Below are positions 1 through 7,168 of a stretch of DNA of 44,660 bases, one piece after another. The DNA comes from Cytophagales bacterium. Lineage in GTDB: Bacteria; Bacteroidota; Bacteroidia; Cytophagales; Cyclobacteriaceae. Below the pieces are notes generated by a model. It was not told the origin of the DNA, searched no databases, and worked only from the letters and a program-made list of their open reading frames with translations. The first letter of the stretch is position 1. Each line of letters starts with the position of its first letter. A program made the translations under genes and the position numbers. The DNA is taken from contig JAKSBZ010000137.1 of assembly GCA_022360875.1 (NCBI GenBank), positions 1 to 44,660 on the forward strand, given 5' to 3'.

Positions 1-24
1 GCACAAATACTAAAATTTTTTATT

Positions 25-1614
25 ATGCCTGAATTTGTAACATCCATAGGCCTGGTGGCCTCAGCGGTGCTCTTTTTGTTGTTTTTGTTCTTTCTGTCGC
101 GCTACAAACGCTGCCCGTCGAACAAAATTTTGGTGATTTTCGGGAAAGTATCCCAGGGAAAAAGCGCCCGGTGCGTGCACGGGGGAGGCGCCTTCGTGCT
201 GCCGGTAATCCAGGACTGGAACTACCTGAACCTTACACCGATCACCATCGACATCGACCTGCAGGGTGCGCTTTCGAAGCAAAACATCCGGATCAACACG
301 CCGAGCACCTTTACCGTGGGAATTTCCACCCGCGACGGCATCATGCTCAACGCCGCCGAGCGTCTGCTCGGACTTGAAGACGACGAAATCCGCCATCAGG
401 CGCTCGACATCATCCTTGGCCAGCTTCGCCTTGTCATTGCCACCTTGGACATTGAGGAAATCAACCAGGACCGCGAGCAGTTCCTGACGCTGATCAACAA
501 GCACGTTGCTTCGGAGCTGAACAAAGTGGGTCTGGAACTCATCAACGTGAACATCAAAGACATCACCGACGACTCGGGATACATCGAGGCAATCGGGAAA
601 AAGGCGGCCGCCGAAGCTGTTAACAAAGCGAAAGTGGAAGTGGCCGAGCAGGAAACTTCGGGCGCCATGGGAGAAGCAAAAGCCGTTAGGGAGAAAGAAA
701 TCAGCGTGGCTGAGCAGGTTGCCCAGGCCGAAGAAGGCAAGAAAAAAGCCGAAGCCGAAAAACGGATCAAAGTAGCCGAACTGGAAACGCAGGCGGCCAT
801 CGGTGAGGCCAAATCCAACCGCGATCGCGAAGTGAACCTAGCCGAAGCCAAAAAAGACCAAGACATCAAACTGGCAGGGCAGCGAAGCGAAGCTGAACAA
901 GGCAAAAAAGAAGCCGAAGCTGCCCAGCGTATCCGCATGGCCACGCTGGAAGCCGATGCCGTGGAAGGTGAAAACCAGTCGAAAACACGCGTTGCCGAGT
1001 TCAACGCCGACTTAGCAGAGCGCACAGCCGAAGCCAACAGAAAGAGCGAAGTGGCCAAAGCAAAAGCCGAGCAGGAAATTCTGGAGGCCCAGCGCGCCTC
1101 GGAAAAAGCCCGTCTGGAAAAACTGGAGGTGGTAACCAAAGAAATCGAAAAGCGCAAGAAGGAACTGGAAGCCGAAGCGAAAGCCGAAGAGATACGCAGA
1201 ATTGCAAAAGGGGAAGCCGACGCCACGCTGCTGCGCTTCAAGGCCGAGGCCGAAGGGCTTAAAAATGTTCTGGAAGCCAAATCGGAAGGATACCGCGAGA
1301 TTATCGACGCCTGCGGCGGCGACTCAAAAGCCGCGGCGACACTGCTGCTGCTGGAAAAACTGGAAGAGCTGGTAGGAAAACAAACCGAAGCCATCGCCAA
1401 CCTGAAAATCGACAAAATTACGGTTTGGGAAAACGGAGGCTCAGACGGACAAAGCAGCACCAGCAATTTCATCAAGAATTTCATCGGCGCCCTGCCTCCG
1501 ATCCACGAGCTGGCGCAGCAGGCAGGCATCGAACTGCCGGAATACCTGGGCAACATGACTCAAACAGAGCAGCCAACTGCCGACAAAGAAACCGAAGTCC
1601 TGCAGGAGGCTTAG
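25..1614 (+). CDS. Flotillin-like SPFH/band-7 membrane scaffold protein
   Basis: This 529-residue protein has one hydrophobic N-terminal segment (about residues 5-26). An SPFH/PHB domain (about 30-190) follows, then a very long Glu/Ala/Lys-rich coiled coil (about 190-420) and a short less-charged tail. This is the layout of flotillins (YuaG/FloT group), which oligomerise on the inner face of membranes and organise lipid microdomains. The coiled coil contains at least three related blocks, starting near residues 203, 247 and 302, each with an AE-x-E-x(4)-GEAK-like core. The ATG at 25 directly precedes the hydrophobic segment. No NfeD-type partner gene lies downstream; the next 0.9 kb is empty and a terminator follows the stop. 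Any upstream partner would lie outside the window. The family assignment is strong, but the cellular role is inferred from the family. Confidence 0.9.
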   Translation: MPEFVTSIGLVASAVLFLLFLFFLSRYKRCPSNKILVIFGKVSQGKSARCVHGGGAFVLPVIQDWNYLNLTPITIDIDLQGALSKQNIRINTPSTFTVGISTRDGIMLNAAERLLGLEDDEIRHQALDIILGQLRLVIATLDIEEINQDREQFLTLINKHVASELNKVGLELINVNIKDITDDSGYIEAIGKKAAAEAVNKAKVEVAEQETSGAMGEAKAVREKEISVAEQVAQAEEGKKKAEAEKRIKVAELETQAAIGEAKSNRDREVNLAEAKKDQDIKLAGQRSEAEQGKKEAEAAQRIRMATLEADAVEGENQSKTRVAEFNADLAERTAEANRKSEVAKAKAEQEILEAQRASEKARLEKLEVVTKEIEKRKKELEAEAKAEEIRRIAKGEADATLLRFKAEAEGLKNVLEAKSEGYREIIDACGGDSKAAATLLLLEKLEELVGKQTEAIANLKIDKITVWENGGSDGQSSTSNFIKNFIGALPPIHELAQQAGIELPEYLGNMTQTEQPTADKETEVLQEA

Positions 1615-1651
1615 GCCGACAGCAGGCTTGAAAACCGACTTTAGATTTAAC

Positions 1652-1688
1652 AGGCAGCCCTTTTGCAAAAGCGGTTGCCTTTGTTTTT
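1652..1688 (+). terminator. Intrinsic terminator after the flotillin gene
   Basis: Arms AGGCAGCC and GGTTGCCT (one G-U pair) enclose a loop that is itself nearly palindromic (CTTTTGCAAAAG). The hairpin is followed by TTGTTTTT. It lies 38 bp after the flotillin stop codon. Confidence 0.8.
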
Positions 1689-2578
1689 GGCCCCCGCTGC
1701 TTCTCATTCGCGTCAGTCCCTATCTCCTTGCCGTTTTCAGACAAGCACGCTATTGCCTAGACGTACCATTTTCTCGAAGCGTCAGCACCTTTGTTTCGCG
1801 GCGTACGTATGAGGCCGCTGCCTTTGCCGGTGCAATAAGAAAAATCCACAATAATCGGCTTTAACACACACGAGAGGCATGATTGTAAAGGATGCTTCAT
1901 CCGGCCATTGAAAAACCTTTAGCTAATGATAACAGATTAAAAAGGAGTGCATAACGAGCGCAGGGTAATTTAAAAGGATGAGTAATTTACCGATCAGTAT
2001 AGTACCCTCGATTCACTGGACCAGTAATAATGGTTTTAAGTTGAAGTCAGCATTCCAACAAACCCATTTTAAAATAAAATAACTACTACGATTATGCTGT
2101 TGAAATGTGGGTAACTTTTAGGCACTTGCGCCGTCAAGAAAATTATCCATGAGTTCACTACGAAAACCCTATTTTGAGCTTTTTACAGAAAAAATCAATA
2201 CTGGAAATCAACAACTTACGATTGTTGGTTTTCTCAATTTTGACTTATCGGAGGGGACTCATCCATATTTCTAGCAGCCTGTAATTTAAAAACCTCTTTT
2301 GATTTTTGAATTTTGATTGCCACTTCCTTGGTGATCACGAAGGTGATAGCGTCCCTGCCATTTCCTTATCCCTTATACATTCCTATCACGTTATTCCGAA
2401 AGAATCAGAAAAAACAATCATGCGAATTGTAGCCGAAAACTGGCTAGTGTCCTACTCCGCAATTCCGTTTGTATGCACTCCAAATCACTAATCTGATTGT
2501 TCGAAGCAGAACAGCACATAATATTCCAGTATTTTTTCATACCTTTAGTTAAGCCAACAAACCACACCTATTACACTC
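1689..2578. other. Gene-poor intergenic stretch
   Basis: About 890 bp lie between the flotillin terminator and the next credible gene. Short open frames exist (1628-1864 and 2306-2491 on +), but they have no recognisable domain, no convincing start context and no compositional sign of coding. I see no tRNA, long inverted repeat or mobile-element end. Near 2540-2547 there is a TACCTTTA sequence resembling the Bacteroidota -7 element, 32 bp before the next gene. It lacks a clear -33 partner. Confidence 0.5.
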
Positions 2579-2956
2579 ATGAAGAGAGCCTTAGCGTTTC
2601 TTCTACTGGCCCTTATGGCACTGAACCTGTTCAAAGGCGCTTCGGTGATAGTCTGGTTTGAAGTCAACCAGGCGTACATCGCGGCCAACCTGTGCGAAAA
2701 CAGATTCAAGCCCGTGAGCCGGTGCGAAGGGTCCTGTGTTTTAATGCAGAAAATGACCGAGGTTAATCCTTCCGCCGAAGAATCCGCTCCGGTTCCTGCG
2801 GAACTGCCGGACGAACAGTCTTTCTCTTACCTGCCTCCGTCCGGGATACATTTCGACTTGTCCGGTCAGAATACACTCTGCTCACATCCCTTTTTTATTC
2901 TGATGAATTACCGCAAACTCTGGCAATTCTCCTTCTTCCATCCTCCGGAAGCCTAA
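2579..2956 (+). CDS. Small membrane-anchored or exported protein with a C-x9-C-x3-C motif
   Basis: The product has 125 residues. Residues 1-25 form a hydrophobic signal or anchor segment. A conserved-looking core follows, with C39, C49 and C53 in the order C-E-N-R-x-K-P-x3-C-E-G-S-C. Small Bacteroidota proteins with this core (CxN(K/R)xKP...CxGxC) commonly sit beside TonB-dependent metal receptors, as here: the OprC-like receptor gene starts 189 bp downstream on the same strand. The Cys trio suggests metal or redox chemistry at the membrane, but no biochemical role is established that I know of. Residues 60-125 look unstructured and contain one further Cys near 101. The ATG at 2579 is the only sensible start. 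I cannot assign a gene name. Confidence 0.75.
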   Translation: MKRALAFLLLALMALNLFKGASVIVWFEVNQAYIAANLCENRFKPVSRCEGSCVLMQKMTEVNPSAEESAPVPAELPDEQSFSYLPPSGIHFDLSGQNTLCSHPFFILMNYRKLWQFSFFHPPEA

Positions 2957-3145
2957 AAACTCCAGTCAAATCAGCATTTTCGGTTTTGCTCTGCGCAATA
3001 CGCCCTGCTGGCTTACAATCTCAAAGATTTAATAAAACCGGTTTGCCGGCCACAGATCTGCTGTGTTCAATCCGGTAAAAAAAATACACTACGCGTCGTG
3101 CGCAATGCGTCTTCGACAGAATTGTTGTATCTAACTCAAAATGAC

Positions 3146-5413
3146 ATGAAACTAAATCATAAACTCTTTCTTGTTTCGCTTTGGCTTTGCTTATGTTCAG
3201 CGAGCGTCGCCCAAAGCCAGGTGATCAGGAAAATCCAGCTTCTCGACAAACAATCACTCCAGCCCATTGTCGGCGCGTCCTACCAATACGGCGGTCAGAA
3301 CGGCCACTCCGACAGCCTGGGAGTCATTGTCTTCCGATGGAATCCCGATGCCAGCATGCATCTTTCACACCTCATCTACGGCAAGTGGTTCCTGGAAAGC
3401 AACCATTTGTCGAAAGCTTCCAGCCAGCCGATGACTGTTTTTCGCGAAGAGCAAAACCGGGTGCTGCAGCCCGTGTCGGTTATCTCGGTAAGAATACCGA
3501 TAAATAAATCCGAAGACATACCGCTGCGCGCGGCTGACCGAACAGCACACGACGCCGGCGAATTGCTGCGCCGGACCGCCGCGGTTTCCGGCGTTCGCAA
3601 AAGCGGCGCCTACGGCCTTGACCCGGTACTAAGAGGCTTTAAATACAGCCAGCTCAATATTGTGCTGGACGGCTGCGCAACGGCTTCGGCGGCCTGCCCC
3701 AACCGCATGGATCCGCCTACCAGCCAGATGGCGCCCAACATGCTTCGCCGCATAGAAATACTAAAGGGTCCGTATGCTCTGCGCTACGGTTGCGGAATCG
3801 GCGGGACCATGCATTTCGTCTCCAAAACACCCGAATTCTCGGACAGCAGAAAAATCTACGGCCGCCTTTCCAACAGTTACGAGAGCAACGGCAATATTAC
3901 CAAAAACGAAGGAATGTTAGGCCTGCGCGGCCAGAGGCACGAAGCCATGTTTTTTCTTTCGGGTTCAGGCGGGCATAACTACCGGGCGGGAAACGGCGAA
4001 AAAATTCCCGCAGAATTCCGCCGCATAAGCTGGGGCAGCGCCCTGGGGTTCCGCCTTTCGCCAAACCAAACCATAAAGCTGACAGTCACCAACAACCGGG
4101 CAGACGATACGGATTTCGCGGCGCTTCCCATGGATTTGCGCAAAGACAACACCTGGATTGTTCAGGCCCAGCACCAATTGAATCTAAAAGGAAAACGGCT
4201 TAAGCAATGGAATTCTGCCCTGTTCGGCTCTTTGGTCAATCATGAAATGGACAATCTGCAAAAAGTGCTTCAGCCCAGAAAAGTTGATGCTTCAACGCTG
4301 GCGAAAACCCGGAATTTCGGCGGACGGACAGAAGGCACGTGGCATTTCGACGCCGGCAGACTGTACTTTGGAGGGGACTTCCGAAGAGAAACCGCCGAAG
4401 GAGAAAGGACCCGTAATATGCTTATGGGAAAAATGAAGGGCAAAGTCCTAAATGATGATGCGTGGCAGGATGGACGCATCTCCAAAGCAAGCTTGTTTGC
4501 CGAATATCAGCTGCGGAAATACGCCTTTCAATGGATTTTCTCAGGGCGGTTTGAATGGAATGAAGCCAGCGCGCAAAACCCTTCGGAAAATCTTATTTTA
4601 ACAGGCGCCAAAAACTCGCAGCTGAATCCCAGCTTCAGTCTTGGAATTGTAAAACCCGTAAACGAACAATTTTCAACAAGTTTATGGCTTGGCCGCGCGC
4701 AGCGCAGCGGAAGCCTCACCGAGCGCTACATAAACTCCTTTCCGGTAGGAAATGATCCTTATGAGCTCATCGGTAATCCTGAGCTGGATCCGGAAGTAAA
4801 CAACCAGGTTGATTTGGTTTTTGAATGGAAAAAAAAATCGAATCAGCTAAAAGTTGATTTGTTCTGCTCCTGGCTGCAAAATGGCATCAGCTCGGTAATT
4901 GATCCAACAGTTTCCCCCGTGCTCCCTACAAGTCCGGGAGTCCGAAGATTCATCAACTTAGGCGAATCACTGAAAACCGGATTCGAACTTAGCTGGTCGC
5001 AGACATTGGGCAAGCACCTGCAGCACCATGTGGATATTGCTTACACCTTTGGGGAAGATTTGGAACGAAAAGAAGCGCTGCCGGAAATAGCGCCAATGGA
5101 TTTGCGCTACACGCTTTCAGGAGTTTTTTTAAACGGGAAAATACTTTCTGAAACAACATTCAGAAAAGTGCTCAAGCAAAACAGGATAGCCGAGGAGTAC
5201 GGAGAAACACCGACAGACGGCTTTCATACGCTTGGCATTAACTTTAGCTATCAGATGTTTTCCTGGCTGAAGCTAAGCGCCAGCGCTGACAACCTCTTTG
5301 ATGCATCCTACTACGAACACCTGAGCCGCTCAGTGCGCGAAAAGGATGCCCATCCGATTTACGCGCCGGGAATAAACTTCAGATTCGGTGTACTCGCAAG
5401 CTTCGGACAATAA
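3146..5413 (+). CDS. TonB-dependent outer-membrane receptor, OprC-like, probably copper
   Basis: I chose the ATG at 3146 (755 aa), which opens directly into a signal peptide (MKLNHKLFLV... to about residue 23). An upstream in-frame GTG at 3098 would add 16 unlikely residues. A carboxypeptidase-regulatory-like domain covers about 25-110, followed by the TonB plug and a 22-strand-type barrel ending in a phenylalanine three residues from the C terminus. The plug carries C-P-N-R-M (C184, M188) followed by DPPTS, and the barrel has H-E-M (H366, M368). From memory, these match the CxxxM and HxM copper ligands described for Pseudomonas OprC, so copper uptake is the likely role. The upstream Cys-motif gene is probably co-transcribed. 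Other metals cannot be excluded. Confidence 0.88.
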   Translation: MKLNHKLFLVSLWLCLCSASVAQSQVIRKIQLLDKQSLQPIVGASYQYGGQNGHSDSLGVIVFRWNPDASMHLSHLIYGKWFLESNHLSKASSQPMTVFREEQNRVLQPVSVISVRIPINKSEDIPLRAADRTAHDAGELLRRTAAVSGVRKSGAYGLDPVLRGFKYSQLNIVLDGCATASAACPNRMDPPTSQMAPNMLRRIEILKGPYALRYGCGIGGTMHFVSKTPEFSDSRKIYGRLSNSYESNGNITKNEGMLGLRGQRHEAMFFLSGSGGHNYRAGNGEKIPAEFRRISWGSALGFRLSPNQTIKLTVTNNRADDTDFAALPMDLRKDNTWIVQAQHQLNLKGKRLKQWNSALFGSLVNHEMDNLQKVLQPRKVDASTLAKTRNFGGRTEGTWHFDAGRLYFGGDFRRETAEGERTRNMLMGKMKGKVLNDDAWQDGRISKASLFAEYQLRKYAFQWIFSGRFEWNEASAQNPSENLILTGAKNSQLNPSFSLGIVKPVNEQFSTSLWLGRAQRSGSLTERYINSFPVGNDPYELIGNPELDPEVNNQVDLVFEWKKKSNQLKVDLFCSWLQNGISSVIDPTVSPVLPTSPGVRRFINLGESLKTGFELSWSQTLGKHLQHHVDIAYTFGEDLERKEALPEIAPMDLRYTLSGVFLNGKILSETTFRKVLKQNRIAEEYGETPTDGFHTLGINFSYQMFSWLKLSASADNLFDASYYEHLSRSVREKDAHPIYAPGINFRFGVLASFGQ

Positions 5414-5430
5414 ACTGCAACGCCTTTAAA

Positions 5431-5464
5431 GACAAAGCCGGTCCCTAACGAAACCGGCTTTGTC
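5431..5464 (-). terminator. Hairpin between the receptor gene and lpdA, probable lpdA terminator
   Basis: Perfect 12-bp arms (GACAAAGCCGGT and its complement) enclose a 10-nt loop. On the minus strand the stem is followed by TTTAAA, so it best fits termination of lpdA, whose stop lies 60 bp away. The symmetric stem may also slow transcription from the receptor side. Confidence 0.65.
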
Positions 5465-5488
5465 TAAAAAAAGAAACCTAGATTTTTT

Positions 5489-5513
5489 ACAGCGATCAGC
5501 GCTGTTTATTTTT
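5489..5513 (+). terminator. Intrinsic terminator for the receptor gene
   Basis: Arms ACAGCG and CGCTGT enclose a 5-nt loop, followed on the + strand by TTATTTTT. It sits 76 bp after the receptor stop and just before the convergent lpdA stop. Confidence 0.65.
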
Positions 5514-5523
5514 CATCTGCTGC

Positions 5524-6918
5524 TTAAATATGAATCGCTTCGTCGTAAGCGTCTTCCGTCGCATCCTTTACGGCTTCCGACATCGTTGGATGCGGATGCA
5601 CAGCCGTCAGGATTTCGTGAGCCGTCGTTTCCAGACGCCGAACGGCCACCATTTCGGCAATCATTTCGGTAACATTCGTTCCGATCATATGCGCTCCAAG
5701 CAACTCTCCGTACTTTGCATCATAGATCACTTTCACAAAGCCTTCCGTCGCTCCGGCCGCAGTAGCCTTTCCTGAAGCGGAAAACGGAAACTTGCCTACT
5801 TTCAGCTCAAAGCCCGCTTCTTTCGCCGCTTTTTCGGTCATTCCAACAGAAGCCACCTCTGGCGTACAATACGTACAGCCCGGAATGTTGCCGTAGTTGA
5901 TCGGCTCCGGATTCTTGCCCGCAATCTTCTCCACACACACAATCGCCTCGGCAGATGCCACGTGCGCCAAAGCCGGCCCTTTCACGATGTCGCCGATAGC
6001 GTACACGCCTGGAATGTTGGTCTTGTAGTAATCATCCACGACTACTTTACCGCGGTCGGTCATCACGCCCACATCTTCCAGGCCTATGCCTTCGATGTTG
6101 GTTGTCACGCCCACAGCCGAAAGCACTACATCGGCTTCCAGCACTTCTTCGCCCTTTTTGCCTTTTACCGTTACTTTGCATTTATCTCCGGAAGTATCCA
6201 CATTCGTCACTTCCGTGCTCAGTTTCAGCTTGATGCCTTGCTTTTTGTAAGCTCTTCCCAGTGCTTTTGAAACCTCTTCGTCCTCTACCGGTACAATGTT
6301 CGGCATGTATTCGACAACCGTTACATTGGTCCCGATCGAATTGTAAAAATACGCGAACTCTACCCCGATGGCTCCCGAACCTACGACAATCATAGACTCA
6401 GGCTGTTTGTCCAGCGACATGGCTTTTCGGTAGCCGATGATTTTCTTTCCGTCAATCGGCATAGCCGGCAGCTCGCGGGAGCGCGCTCCTGTCGCCAGAA
6501 TAATATGGTCAGCTCCGTACTCGGTCACCGCACCGTCTTCGGCTTTCACTTCGACTTTTTTGCCCGCCTTAATCTTTCCGAAGCCGTTGATAACGTCTAC
6601 TTTGTTCTTTTTCAGCAGAAAAGTAATTCCCTTGCTCATTTTGTCTGCCACGCCTCGGCTTCGGGCTATCATGCCTCCAAAATCAGCTTTCGAATCTGCC
6701 ACCTGAATGCCGTAGTCGCCGGCATGCTTAATGTACTCGAAAACCTGAGCACTCTTCAACAACGCTTTGGTCGGAATACAGCCCCAGTTCAAACAAATTC
6801 CACCTAATGACTCGCGCTCCACCACTGCGGTTTTCAACCCTAACTGCGAGGCTCGGATAGCCGCCACGTAACCACCTGGTCCACTTCCGATAACGATCAC
6901 ATCATATTTTGCAGACAT
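5524..6918 (-). CDS. lpdA: Dihydrolipoyl dehydrogenase (E3)
   Basis: This 464-residue FAD flavoprotein reoxidises dihydrolipoamide with NAD+ in the pyruvate, 2-oxoglutarate and branched-chain dehydrogenase complexes and in glycine cleavage. The N terminus shows the FAD-binding GSGPGG motif (residues 11-16). The redox disulfide lies in CLNWGC (C42 and C47). A second Rossmann motif (VGSGAIGVEFA) begins near residue 174 for NAD. The C-terminal HPHPTMSE holds the catalytic His-Glu pair of the dimer interface. The length is normal and the ATG at 6918 gives the standard N terminus. No dehydrogenase E1 or E2 genes are nearby, so it probably serves several complexes. It has its own terminator and lies alone. 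Confidence 0.96.
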   Translation of the reverse strand: MSAKYDVIVIGSGPGGYVAAIRASQLGLKTAVVERESLGGICLNWGCIPTKALLKSAQVFEYIKHAGDYGIQVADSKADFGGMIARSRGVADKMSKGITFLLKKNKVDVINGFGKIKAGKKVEVKAEDGAVTEYGADHIILATGARSRELPAMPIDGKKIIGYRKAMSLDKQPESMIVVGSGAIGVEFAYFYNSIGTNVTVVEYMPNIVPVEDEEVSKALGRAYKKQGIKLKLSTEVTNVDTSGDKCKVTVKGKKGEEVLEADVVLSAVGVTTNIEGIGLEDVGVMTDRGKVVVDDYYKTNIPGVYAIGDIVKGPALAHVASAEAIVCVEKIAGKNPEPINYGNIPGCTYCTPEVASVGMTEKAAKEAGFELKVGKFPFSASGKATAAGATEGFVKVIYDAKYGELLGAHMIGTNVTEMIAEMVAVRRLETTAHEILTAVHPHPTMSEAVKDATEDAYDEAIHI

Positions 6919-7081
6919 AATTTTATTGTTGATATTATGATTATAGCTATTGATTATTTACGGAATCAATTTACTGGAATTATTAACTCAAAAAAAATTT
7001 AGCTGCTTCTTTTAGCCAGCCGGCCGGATTGATTTTCTTTATGAAGCAATCATCATTTCAAGCAGATTTCCCTCAAAATGA

Positions 7082-7116
7082 AAAAGATCCGCGAAACAGC
7101 TTTCCGCAGATCTTTT
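7082..7116 (-). terminator. Intrinsic terminator after the GH89 gene
   Basis: A 12-bp stem (AAAAGATCTGCG with CGCGGATCTTTT, one G-U pair) closes an 11-nt loop and is followed on the minus strand by TTCATTTTG. It lies about 50 bp past the stop at 7169. Confidence 0.75.
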
Positions 7117-7168
7117 CCAAAAAAACTCGCCAGCCGTTATCGGTTTCAACACCGGCGGCTAATCAGTA

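Noticed and set aside
396-1556. 386-codon open frame on the minus strand
   Set aside because: It is the mirror of the flotillin coiled coil: Glu/Ala-rich codons read backwards give a Ser/Phe-rich low-complexity product.
1628-1864. 78-codon open frame after the flotillin gene
   Set aside because: It contains the terminator hairpin of the previous gene and has no recognisable features.
2306-2491. 61-codon open frame in the gene-poor stretch
   Set aside because: There is no family resemblance, signal peptide or good start context; it looks like chance.
3098-3145. GTG start extending the TonB receptor by 16 residues
   Set aside because: The ATG at 3146 starts directly with a proper signal peptide; the extension would bury it.
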